A program made the translations under genes and the position numbers. This document shows, in pieces, positions 15,626-23,561 of a stretch of DNA of 24,848 bases. Numbering within the stretch: position 1 is the stretch's first letter; the number at the start of each line of letters is the position of its first letter. Under the pieces are notes generated by a model. That model saw nothing but the letters and a program-made list of their open reading frames with translations. It was not told where the DNA came from and made no database searches. The stretch spans positions 1 to 24,848 of the forward strand of contig CAJLTE010000042.1 of the NCBI GenBank assembly GCA_905209435.1, in the 5' to 3' direction. Source of the stretch: an uncultured Blautia sp. (GTDB lineage Bacteria > Bacillota_A > Clostridia > Lachnospirales > Lachnospiraceae).

Positions 15626-16369
15626 TCAGCCTTTTACTGCTCCCATCGCAACGCCTTTGGTGATGTGCTTGTTCAGGATAATATAAACGATAACCGCCGG
15701 AGCTGCTGTCAATGCCATTACTGCAAACTGAACTGCATAGTTAGAGGAATACTGTCCTGTAAATTCCAGAACTGAGATTGGAAGTGTTTTCCATTTCGGA
15801 GAGCTTAAATAGGTACTTGCCATCATAAACTCATTCCAGTTGTTCAGAAATGTCATGATCGATACTGTTGCAATGGATGACTTCAGCATTGGTGTAATAA
15901 TCTGGAAAATAATTCTGTAGATTCCGCATCCATCCATAACTGCTGCCTCTTCCAGTTCTACAGGAATAGATTCCATGAAACTGGTCATCAGGAATAATCC
16001 CTGTGGAAGCGAAAATGCCACATAAGGGATCAGCAATGCCCAGATAGTATCTGTAAGCCCTAATTTACTGTAAATTTTGTAATTCGGAAGTAAAGTTGCA
16101 TGAATCGGAATCATCATTCCCATAAGAAGTAAAGTCTTAACCAGTCCGCTTAATTTCCAGTTCATTCTCCGGCATGCAAAAGATGCCATGATGGAAACCA
16201 GAATGACCAGAAGAACAGCCAGTCCATTGGTAAACATCTCATTGCTGCTGGCCAGAGAGAAATCTACCAGCCATACAAGAGGGAATATCTGGATCACTGC
16301 CATGATGATCAGAACGATCCACAGAAGCGGCTTCTTTGCCTTGCTGTTTTTCTTTCCTGCATGTTCCAT
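15626..16369 (-). pseudogene. Carbohydrate ABC permease, MalG-like, with probable internal deletion
   Basis: A 247-residue CUT1-type permease; family members usually have about 275-285. The first transmembrane helix (about 14-38) and FSLASSNEMFTNG are followed at once by LAVLLVILVSIMASFACRRMNW. The periplasmic loop and the beginning of helix 2 (about 30-35 residues) are therefore missing. The EAA loop that docks the ATPase is intact (ELEEAAVMDGCGIYRIIFQIITPML), as is the C-terminus (AMGAVKG). The start overlaps the MalF-like stop in TAATG, with AAGGAGG upstream, so translation is coupled. Whether the protein still folds is unclear; loss of the loop before helix 2 with the frame preserved suggests decay with the rest of the operon. 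Confidence 0.65.
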
Positions 16370-16920
16370 TATGCCGCCCTCCTTCTTTTTGCTTTGACAG
16401 GTTTATCTTCACGGTCTGCAAAAATCGTATTCAGAACTACCAGTACGGACCAGATCGCATTCTGCTGACTGAGCCAGTTGATATTACCCTTGCCGCCAAA
16501 TGCTTTGATAATATTGTTTAAGAGTCCGAAATTCGGATTGTATATGAATTTCCATAAGTAAGCGATAACTGCTACAGAAATAACGTTCGGAATAAAGTAT
16601 ACACATCTGAAAAAGCCTTCTGCTTTTCCACTGAGTTTATCGAGTACTGCTGCGGTGATCAGCGCCAGCGGATGCTGGATACAGATAAATCCAATAGCAA
16701 GTAAAAGTGAGTTTCTGAGAGACATCCAGAATGCCTTGTCTGTCATTAAGTTCTTATAGTTTTCCATTCCGATGAAATTCATGAATCCCATTCCTGAATA
16801 ATCGGTAAATCCATAATATACACTCAGGCAGATCGGAGCGAGGATCGCAAAGAAAAATAACAGAAGACCAGGCAGCACCAGACTGAAGATTACAAGTTTG
16901 TTGCTGTATAATTTTTTCAT
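16369..16920 (-). pseudogene. Carbohydrate ABC permease, MalF-like, lacking EAA loop and last helices
   Basis: A 183-residue product against the usual 290 or so. Helices 1-3 are present (LVIFSLVLPGLLLFFFAI, then RNSLLLAIGFICI, then VYFIPNVISVAVIAYLW). The sequence stops resembling the family at NAIWSVLVV and jumps in frame to LNTIFADREDKPVKAKRRRA, a C-terminal tail. The EAA motif, needed to contact the ATPase, and helices 5-6 are absent, so a working transporter is not expected. The junction is near 16425-16435. I placed the start at 16918-16920 with AAGGAG upstream; the frame stays open further upstream but there is no site. The normal TAATG overlap with the MalG-like gene shows that the tail is in its original place. 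Confidence 0.8.
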
Positions 16921-17181
16921 AACTTGGTTGCTCCTTATCGTTTTAAATGCGTTACTGTCTGTTTGTTTCAGTAACCTTAAATTCAAAATTGTGAATTGTT
17001 TGCTTCTTATTTTTTCTTTTATTTCAAGCTATTTCATTGGTTTTTCTGAAATTTTTTTTAAACGGCCGTTTGTTTTATTTGATGACTCAATTTTACCATC
17101 TGTTTTTGGCAATTAACAGATGGCAATCTTTTAAAAAGGTGGACTATTTTTAATTTTTTTGTTATTGTAAAAATTTAGACC
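16921..17181 (-). other. AT-rich gap where a solute-binding protein gene would be expected
   Basis: No coding frame of substance is present. The stretch holds a stem gttactg/cagtaac (16951-16975) just before the MalF-like gene, a perfect 12-bp palindrome aaacggccgttt (17060-17071), and a 9-bp inverted repeat ccatctgtt/aacagatgg (17096-17104, 17115-17123). CUT1 operons normally carry a binding-protein gene before malF; none is here or elsewhere in this cluster. Confidence 0.5.
17060..17071. promoter_or_regulatory. Perfect 12-bp palindrome, candidate operator
   Basis: aaacggccgttt is fully self-complementary in an AT-rich, non-coding setting, about 140 bp upstream of the MalF-like start. It has the size of a dimeric repressor site but does not match an operator I can name. 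Confidence 0.35.
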
Positions 17182-18088
17182 TTACTCAAGTATTCTATAC
17201 ACAGCAGTTCCAAATTCAAGAAGTGTACAGTTTCCGTATGCTTCTGAAATCAGGATAAGAGTCATAACAGTAAACGTCCAGAGATTCCTTCTCCATCTTA
17301 TGATTATCCAGATTCCAGAACTTACCGTTTGTTGTAATGTAATCTCCAGATTTCAGATATTTTCTGATGATTTCTGCCTGCATTTTGCAGAAATTGCGGG
17401 CACTTACAGAAATAAAACGGATATAATCCAGATGCTGATGTGGATTGATTGCCTCATTTGCTACAGGACGAAGAACATATATCTGATCCCATTCTGTATA
17501 AGTCTGATTCCAGAAAACTGTTCCCCACGCTTCATTTAATTTCTCCAGAGTTCCGTACTGATTTTTCAAATATTCACGGAATGCCACAGAGTCTGCCTCT
17601 GAATAGAATTCGTTTACTTCACAGTTAAGTTCATTATCAATCTGCCATCCTACGATTGCCGGATGTTTCGCATAATGAGCTGCTTCTTTCTCTACAATTC
17701 TGGCGCAGAGTTTCTGATAAACCAGTGAATTGTAATTATAATGACGTCTTCCTCCATGCCTCAGAAGTATGCCGTCCTTTGATGCATTTAACACTTCCGG
17801 ATACTTCTCTGTCAGCCATGCAGGAGGAGTTGCTGTCGGTGTTCCGAAGATTACCTTCATTCCTTTCTCACTGCACAAATTCAGAAATTCATCGAAATAA
17901 TCATAGGTAAAAACACCTTCCTCAGGTTCTACTTTGCTCCATGCAAACTCTGCAATACGGATTACAGAGATTCCGGCTTTCTTCATTCTGTCAAGGTCAT
18001 CTGGCCAGAGTTTCTTATCCCAGTGCTCCGGATAATAACAGGTTCCCATTGTCAGTTCATTCCATTTATAGTTTTGTTTTGCGTTCAT
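17182..18088 (-). pseudogene. GH42 beta-galactosidase remnant (large frame-shifting deletion)
   Basis: The N-terminal part of a GH42 enzyme is clear: TMGTCYYPEHWD, then IRIAEFAWSKVEPEEG, and the acid/base glutamate E153 in WQIDNELNCE. After VYCYDSYPDF the frame breaks (RSIRKLYTS, stop at 17216). Shifting one base restores SEAYGNCTLLEFGTAVYRIL and E, ending with TAA at 17182-17184, a plausible GH42 C-terminal strand. About 350-380 residues between are gone, including the region with the catalytic nucleophile, so hydrolysis is not possible. The start at 18086-18088 has GGAGG 9 bases upstream; an ATG 14 codons earlier does not. It heads the decayed transporter operon. The intact GH42 lies next door and does not look like a recent copy (different N-terminus). 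Confidence 0.85.
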
Positions 18089-18159
18089 GATTTTTATCCT
18101 CCATACATCATCGTTGGTCTGGTATATCATTATTTTCTGGCATTGCTATAAGTTATATA

Positions 18160-18188
18160 AGCATATCATCCCTTTACATCACCTGCAA
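18160..18188 (-). promoter_or_regulatory. Probable promoter of the decayed GH42-transporter operon
   Basis: On the minus strand TTGCAG (18183-18188), a 17-base spacer and TATGCT (18160-18165) lie about 72 bp upstream of the GH42 remnant start and just behind the terminator of the upstream unit. Confidence 0.45.
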
Positions 18189-18202
18189 CCATATCTCTAA
18201 TA

Positions 18203-18233
18203 GAAAAGGAGATCCTTCACAGATCTCCTTTTC
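18203..18233 (-). terminator. Terminator of the intact GH42 gene
   Basis: gaaaaggagatc (18203-18214) and gatctccttttc (18222-18233) are a perfect 12-bp inverted repeat with a 7-base loop. On the minus strand the stem ends in ccttttctatta. It lies about 100 bp behind the GH42 stop codon. Confidence 0.75.
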
Positions 18234-18332
18234 GTTGCAAATTTGTTCTATATAAACTTAGCCTATATAATTGGGTTAAGCCCTATATTAATATTCCACA
18301 ATATGTTTTGCTACTTGCCTGATTTGATCAAA

Positions 18333-20360
18333 TTATGCCTCTTCTACAACCTTAACATTCCATGCTGAAACTGTGATTGTTTCTCCGTCCTGTACAGCTT
18401 CCTCTGAGAACAGTTCTTTTCCGTTTGCACCATGATATACCACATTCTGCTCTTCTGCGGAATAGTTCAGGATATATCTGACGATTTTTCCCAGGTCATT
18501 AGTTCCTTTTCTTACGATTACCGGCCAGTTATATTCTGGAATTTCTACTTCTGCACTGTTAAGGGCTTCTGTGATCACTGCTTTTAAGGTATTGTCATCA
18601 GTCATGCATCCGATGTAGACGGCAGTTCCTTTTCCATAATGATTCTTAGTGATCGCTGCGTATTCTTTCCAATTATAATGGTCATAGGATGCAAGTACTT
18701 CTGCTTCCTGCGGCATTAATAATTCCATGAATACTTTTGCTTCTGCTTTTTCGCCTGCTCCGTCTGCAGTTCCATTAATAATGCTTCCAGTCAGTCCTGT
18801 GTTCTTCGGGAATGTAAACTGCTGGTAGCTGACACCGAAACAGTTACTCAAAATATGCGGCTGCATTTCATGGCTTACTTTGATGTTCTCATTTGCAAAA
18901 GCAGTCTTGAATGTTGCAACCAGTGTACCGCCGTTTGCTGTATACTGTTTCAGTTTTTCCAGCAATTCATCCGGTGCTGCATAGAGGGCAGGGACAAAAA
19001 TTGCTTTATACTCATCAAAGTTTTCAGATTCCGGCCATACGAAATCGCACTCGATATTCATCTTAAACAGTGTGTCATAAAGCCAGCGGACAACATCATT
19101 ATATCCAATACCGTTATCTCCCGCTGCAGTTGCTTCAATTCCAAACCATTTGAGAGCTGTTAACGCTTCATTACTTACGAGAATGGCAACATTATTTTTC
19201 TTCTTCAGATTTACCAGATGACTTCCGAGCTTAGCGAATTCACTTCCAACAATGCAGGCTTCACGGTACGGCGCATTCTCCTGCATATCATGACTGAGAA
19301 GTCCCTTCCAGTATGTCTCAAATGAATTATGAATGGAATGCCAGTGCCAGTACATTACACTATTGGCACCACTTGCCAGATGACTGTATGCCTGAAGTCT
19401 GAGCTGTCCCTTATAAGGAGTCCATCCCGGATAACCCTGTGCCTCTGTTTCCAGAACCAGATAATTATCTCTCTTTAATGAACGGATCATGTCGCCGCCA
19501 AATGCGATCTCTGCACCTGTCAGGTCATCCTGTGTCGGATGGTAAATGTCTGTGCCTGCAATTGTCAGGGCTTTTGCAGCATGGTAATGGTTGACGTCCG
19601 GCTGAACGCCAAAAGAATATCCACGCCATTCGAAGTCAAAATTGTGAGTAACAAACTGGTCTTCTCTACGGTATTCATTTACGATATCTGCCTGCCAGCT
19701 AAGGAATTCATCTACCAGTGTTCTCTGGAATTTCTCGAACTCTGCGCCAAGACTTCCATTGATGGTTCCCCTCACATCCGGGAAATCTTCCCATGCATTG
19801 ATGCGGTTGCTCCAGTAGTCCAGGCCAAACTCATGATTCATTGCATCCAGATCATTGTTGAATTTCTTTCGGAGATATTTTACAAACTTCTCCTGAACAT
19901 TCTTACCGGCAGTTCCGTAATATTTTGTTTCGTTATCTACCTGGAAACCAATGACACATTTTCTGTGTGCAGTGCATTCCATTAATTTGCGGATCACACG
20001 CTCTGCATAGAAACGGTAGACCGGATGAGTGATATCCATAATCTGACGGGCCCCGTAGATTCCTCTACCCTTAACAGTCTCAGCCAGTACATCCGGGTGA
20101 GATTTCACCATCCATGTTGGGATTGCATAAGTAGGTGTTCCAATGATTACATTGATTCCGGCTTCTTCCATCGCGTCCATTACACGTTCTACATGTGAGA
20201 AATCAAACACGCCTTCCTGTGGTTCACAGGTGCTCCATGTGGATTCCGCGATTCTTACTGTATTGATCCCTGCCTTCTTCATCATTGCCACGTCCTGCTG
20301 CAGACGGTCATATGGCATATATTCATCGTAATATGCTGCTCCGTAGAGAAGTTCCTTCAT
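18333..20360 (-). CDS. GH42 beta-galactosidase
   Basis: A complete 675-residue GH42 enzyme, which removes terminal beta-linked galactose from oligosaccharides by a retaining mechanism. The (beta/alpha)8 barrel spans about 1-385, with acid/base E144 in GFQVDNETKYYG and nucleophile E304 in YLVLETEAQGYPGW. The amidotransferase-like trimerisation domain follows (about 388-595, VAILVSNEALTALKWF onward), then the small C-terminal beta domain (about 615-674). There is no signal peptide, so it acts in the cytoplasm on imported oligosaccharides. GGAGG lies 9 bases before the ATG. It follows an AraC-type regulator on the same strand and is probably its target. The natural substrate (lactose, galacto-oligosaccharide or galactan fragment) cannot be told from sequence. 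Confidence 0.92.
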   Translation of the reverse strand: MKELLYGAAYYDEYMPYDRLQQDVAMMKKAGINTVRIAESTWSTCEPQEGVFDFSHVERVMDAMEEAGINVIIGTPTYAIPTWMVKSHPDVLAETVKGRGIYGARQIMDITHPVYRFYAERVIRKLMECTAHRKCVIGFQVDNETKYYGTAGKNVQEKFVKYLRKKFNNDLDAMNHEFGLDYWSNRINAWEDFPDVRGTINGSLGAEFEKFQRTLVDEFLSWQADIVNEYRREDQFVTHNFDFEWRGYSFGVQPDVNHYHAAKALTIAGTDIYHPTQDDLTGAEIAFGGDMIRSLKRDNYLVLETEAQGYPGWTPYKGQLRLQAYSHLASGANSVMYWHWHSIHNSFETYWKGLLSHDMQENAPYREACIVGSEFAKLGSHLVNLKKKNNVAILVSNEALTALKWFGIEATAAGDNGIGYNDVVRWLYDTLFKMNIECDFVWPESENFDEYKAIFVPALYAAPDELLEKLKQYTANGGTLVATFKTAFANENIKVSHEMQPHILSNCFGVSYQQFTFPKNTGLTGSIINGTADGAGEKAEAKVFMELLMPQEAEVLASYDHYNWKEYAAITKNHYGKGTAVYIGCMTDDNTLKAVITEALNSAEVEIPEYNWPVIVRKGTNDLGKIVRYILNYSAEEQNVVYHGANGKELFSEEAVQDGETITVSAWNVKVVEEA

Positions 20361-20416
20361 ATATAATATCCTCCAGATTTTTCTTATGCACGTATAATAA
20401 CAAAGATTTCCGTAAA

Positions 20417-20422
20417 ATTATA
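20417..20422 (-). promoter_or_regulatory. -10 element of the GH42 gene, activator-type promoter
   Basis: A perfect TATAAT on the minus strand lies about 57 bp upstream of the GH42 start; the hexamer 17 bases upstream (tgataa) is a poor -35. ATCATTT occurs twice further upstream (20442-20448 and 20465-20471), 23 bp apart, and may be part of an activator site for the adjacent AraC protein. Confidence 0.45.
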
Positions 20423-20523
20423 TCGTTTATTTTGTCTGTTTATCATTTATTTTTGTTATTTGTCATCATTTTTAGCACATCTTTTTCTCAACAATATAAA
20501 AAACGTAACAGCTGATATTTTTC

Positions 20524-21756
20524 TCAACTGTCACATTTTTCCCATTTTCCATATTTTTTTCTGTACTTTGCAGGTGTCATTCCTGTCTGCTGCCTGAAAA
20601 TATTTCCAAAATAACTCTGAGAGCAAAAAGACAGATAACTGGCGATTTCTCTTACTCCGTAATCCGAATATCGCAACATATTTTCAGCAAGACGTATCTT
20701 CTCTTTACGGATATATTGCTGAATCGTCATCCCCTCAACCCTGTGAAAAAGATCCGACAGATAACTGCTGTTTACCCCTATTTTCTGCCCAATCTCACCT
20801 ATAATGATCTCACTGTGAAGGTTCTGATAGATATAATTTTTTGTCCGCTCGATCAGCTCGTTTTTCTGCTGATTCTTATGGATTTCCGCCACACGCTCCG
20901 CAAATTCATACTCTGCCTGGCGCATCATGGCATCAATTTTCACAGCATTATTCATATCCTCAATCTTCATGATATAACCGTCCACCATGGAAAAAGCTTC
21001 CTCCGGGATCATCCCCCCGCTAATGGCTGCACGAGATGCAAGCGCAATAACACAGATTGCAATATTTTTTGCCTGCCTGATCTGATTCTTCGCAAGCTGT
21101 CCAACTTCCCCACGGTAAGTTTCAGACAGACTGCGGTTAAGCATTTCCACATCTCCATGCCGGATACTGTCCAGTTCACGCAGTTCCTGATCATAAGGAT
21201 TATGGGGAAGTTCCTGCTCCTGACGTTCAAAAATCGTGCTGGAAACCCGCTCTTTTGCTTCTATGATATCTGTCTCCTGAATTCCATTTTTCTGCCACAG
21301 ATCATTCAGAGTCAGTTCTTTTCCGGTTATCATATAATAGAGCATCAGAATCCCGGAACCAAATACTTTAAGTTCGCAGAAAGACAGACGAAATCCCATA
21401 GTATCTTTGATATGATGCTGTTTTACCAGATAAAGTTCCGAGTCTCTTACGCGTTTTTCCGTGCATACAGGTCCTATTACAATTTTTCTGATATACTTTT
21501 CCTCATCCTTATTTTTATCAGATGTTTCTAATGGAATAACAGCATAAAGGATCGTATCATTTTCGCTCCAAAGCTCCGGATACTCCTTTATCTCATGCTT
21601 ATGAATAAATGCCAGAAACTCCTCATCTGTAAATAACGGATTGCACTGCGCAGTCATATCTCCATAACAGAATTCTATTTTACCAGACTCACTGATACAG
21701 GTGATATTGCTATGCAGGATACGCACCATCTGTTCACAAATATACTTAAGATTCAT
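20524..21756 (-). CDS. AraC-family transcriptional regulator
   Basis: A 410-residue regulator. The N-terminal 300 residues show no domain I can name with certainty (possibly a PocR-like sensory fold around CYGDMTAQCNPLFTDEEF). The C-terminal 105 residues carry the two helix-turn-helix units (IGEIGQKIGVNSSYLSDLFHRVEG and VREIASYLSFCSQSYFGNIFRQQTGMTPAKYR). It starts 9 bases behind the LysR stop codon with GAGGAAA upstream, so the two regulators are co-transcribed. Position suggests control of the downstream GH42 gene, whose promoter has the form of an activator-dependent one. Confidence 0.87.
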   Translation of the reverse strand: MNLKYICEQMVRILHSNITCISESGKIEFCYGDMTAQCNPLFTDEEFLAFIHKHEIKEYPELWSENDTILYAVIPLETSDKNKDEEKYIRKIVIGPVCTEKRVRDSELYLVKQHHIKDTMGFRLSFCELKVFGSGILMLYYMITGKELTLNDLWQKNGIQETDIIEAKERVSSTIFERQEQELPHNPYDQELRELDSIRHGDVEMLNRSLSETYRGEVGQLAKNQIRQAKNIAICVIALASRAAISGGMIPEEAFSMVDGYIMKIEDMNNAVKIDAMMRQAEYEFAERVAEIHKNQQKNELIERTKNYIYQNLHSEIIIGEIGQKIGVNSSYLSDLFHRVEGMTIQQYIRKEKIRLAENMLRYSDYGVREIASYLSFCSQSYFGNIFRQQTGMTPAKYRKKYGKWEKCDS

Positions 21757-21765
21757 ATTTTTTCC

Positions 21766-22689
21766 TCAGACATTCTGCTCCAGATATTTCTGCAGAGAAG
21801 ATACATACATATTTCCCATCTTGCTAAGAATAGAATTCTTTCTTGTAATGTATCCAATCTCCATATCACTGTTCTGGTTCTGCTCATCTCCTTCAAACGG
21901 AATTGCCAGGTAATCACTGCCATTTAATTCTTCACAGATGATTCCAGAACACAAGGTATAACCGTTCAGTCCTACCATCAGGTTCAACATAGTTGCACGG
22001 TCTGTAGCTTTAACTGTCCTCGTATAATCATTGGTAGACAAAATCTCCTCCGCCAGATAAAAGCTGCTCTTATCGCCCTGTTCAAATGACAAGCACGGAT
22101 ATTTCTCCAGCTGGCTGAAATTAATGGATTTCTCATTTGCAAGCGGATGATTTTTCCATAAGTAGACATATGCCTGGCAATCTATAAGGTGATGGAACTC
22201 CAGATTTGCCGAATGAAGAAGTTTTAACAATGCTTTACGGTTAAAATCACTAAGATAAAGTACACCAACTTCACTCTTCATTGTACTGACATCACTAATT
22301 ACGTCTGCTGTCTTTGTCTCTCTGATTGCAAATTCATATTCCGACATATCAAATTCCTGCGCCATGTCTACGAAAGCCTTCACTGCAAAAGAATAATGCT
22401 GAGTGGAAACACCGAATTTTTTCTTGTAAGAGCCACCCTCGCTGTATTTCTCAAGAACGCTCTCATACTGACCGTAAATCTGGCGGGCATACATCAGGAA
22501 TTCAGTTCCGTCATTAGTCAGAGTTACGCCGCGACCACTGCGGTTAAATATGGTGATGCCAAGTTCTTTTTCCAGTTCTTTTACTGCATTTGTCAGAGAT
22601 GGCTGAGAAATATACAGCGCCTCTGCTGCTTTATTCAGCGAACCTGTCTCTGATATTGTAATGATGTAATTCATCTGTGTTAGTGTCAT
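21766..22689 (-). CDS. LysR-family transcriptional regulator
   Basis: A 307-residue LysR-type regulator. The winged helix-turn-helix covers residues 1-60 (MNYIITISETGSLNKAAEAL, then YISQPSLTNAVKELEKELG), followed by a linker helix and the two-lobed effector-binding domain from about 90. I chose the ATG at 22687-22689, which gives the normal family length; AAGGAG lies about 11 bases upstream. An in-frame ATG nine codons earlier lies upstream of that site. It is in an operon with the AraC gene. An imperfect palindrome (22728-22743) in the leader could be an autoregulatory site. The effector is unknown. Confidence 0.9.
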   Translation of the reverse strand: MTLTQMNYIITISETGSLNKAAEALYISQPSLTNAVKELEKELGITIFNRSGRGVTLTNDGTEFLMYARQIYGQYESVLEKYSEGGSYKKKFGVSTQHYSFAVKAFVDMAQEFDMSEYEFAIRETKTADVISDVSTMKSEVGVLYLSDFNRKALLKLLHSANLEFHHLIDCQAYVYLWKNHPLANEKSINFSQLEKYPCLSFEQGDKSSFYLAEEILSTNDYTRTVKATDRATMLNLMVGLNGYTLCSGIICEELNGSDYLAIPFEGDEQNQNSDMEIGYITRKNSILSKMGNMYVSSLQKYLEQNV

Positions 22690-22727
22690 AATTTCAATTT
22701 CTCCTTTTGACCGCAAATCTTAATATC

Positions 22728-22743
22728 ATTTAATCAATCAAAT
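22728..22743. promoter_or_regulatory. Imperfect palindrome upstream of the LysR gene
   Basis: atttaatcaatcaaat lies about 40 bp upstream of the LysR start codon and has the spacing of a T-N11-A LysR-type site. The match is short and AT-rich, so it may be chance. Confidence 0.25.
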
Positions 22744-22844
22744 TTCCAGCATCAATTACAACTATCTATTTGATCCACACTCAAAACGACCTCTCTCTGG
22801 AGAATCTGCTCTTTTTCACAAAGTAGTTCTCTTTGATATAAATA

Positions 22845-23237
22845 CTATTTTCCAGCCTCCGGATGATACAGCTGATGTTCTTTCTCCAGTTCTTTGTAAA
22901 GCTGGATACAGCTCCAACTCTGATTATGTTCTGTGAGAACTGCTTTGTAATCCACGGGCGTTCCTGCTTTTCTTAAGGTAAAAAGTACCTGGTCAAATAA
23001 ATTGCCTGTGATTCCTGCAATGACCAGCATCTCTTTTTCCAACTGTTCCTGAGGGATCAACGCTGACGGGATTTCTGCCTTAGAAATTTCCTTTACTCCC
23101 GCCAGATAGCCGACTGGCTGACAGTAATCCTGCGATTCTACTGTTTTTAAACGGATCTTGAATGGCAATAATGCCATTTTTAATTTGCGTAGTTTCTGTT
23201 GGTCTTTAAAATTTATTAATAAAATAGTTGGTTTCAT
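22845..23237 (-). CDS. DUF3783-family protein
   Basis: A 130-residue cytoplasmic protein. Residues about 70-122 fit the DUF3783 pattern (MLVIAGITGNLFDQVLFTLR, then KAGTPVDYKAVLTEHNQSW). The N-terminal part begins with a strand TILLINFKD, suggesting an alpha/beta fold. AAAGGAAA precedes the ATG. It is on the LysR strand with a 155-bp gap, and divergent from the symporter gene. The biochemical function of the family is not known to me. Confidence 0.75.
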   Translation of the reverse strand: MKPTILLINFKDQQKLRKLKMALLPFKIRLKTVESQDYCQPVGYLAGVKEISKAEIPSALIPQEQLEKEMLVIAGITGNLFDQVLFTLRKAGTPVDYKAVLTEHNQSWSCIQLYKELEKEHQLYHPEAGK

Positions 23238-23356
23238 CTGAATTTTCCTTTCTGATTTCCTGTTCTTTCATTTTTATAAATCAACATTTAGCAACACAAT
23301 GCATAATACCCGATATCTGTCGATCAATAAACTGTTCCGTATATGGATAAGATGTT

Positions 23357-23378
23357 CATTATATTAATATTTTTAATG
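23357..23378. promoter_or_regulatory. AT-rich imperfect dyad in the symporter upstream region
   Basis: cattatattaatatttttaatg has CATTA/TAATG ends and a central TTAATA. A similar attaatatt string recurs near 23413. It might be a regulator site in the 324-bp region between the DUF3783 and symporter genes. Apart from the promoter and leader hairpin listed next, nothing else stands out there. Confidence 0.2.
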
Positions 23379-23463
23379 TTCCCTACAGCTCATCCAATTT
23401 CAAGAAATACTTACATTAATATTCATCATATCATAAAAAATCTGCGATATTCAATACCTCTCA

Positions 23464-23492
23464 TTGTAATTCACACGTTATTGTGGTAAAGT
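23464..23492 (+). promoter_or_regulatory. Promoter of the symporter gene
   Basis: TTGTAA (23464-23469), 17 bases, then TAAAGT (23487-23492) preceded by TGG, an extended -10. The predicted start is near 23499, giving a leader of about 63 bases. Confidence 0.65.
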
Positions 23493-23506
23493 AGTCTCAT
23501 GCTATT

Positions 23507-23546
23507 TTTTCCTGAATCTGGTGTATCGACAAGTTTATCAGGAAAA
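23507..23546 (+). other. Leader hairpin next to the symporter ribosome-binding site
   Basis: ttttcctga (23507-23515) and tcaggaaaa (23538-23546) are perfect 9-bp inverted copies and end 2-3 bases before the GAAGGAGGG Shine-Dalgarno. The stem could control translation of the symporter; no riboswitch class is recognised. Confidence 0.4.
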
Positions 23547-23561
23547 TGAAGGAGGGAACAA

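Noticed and set aside
16921..16986. Longer N-terminus for the MalF-like gene
   Set aside because: The added residues do not look like the family and the ribosome-binding site serves the internal ATG.
20716..21531. 271-codon plus-strand frame opposite the second AraC gene
   Set aside because: Antisense to a conserved regulator; composition typical of a mirrored frame, without initiation signals.
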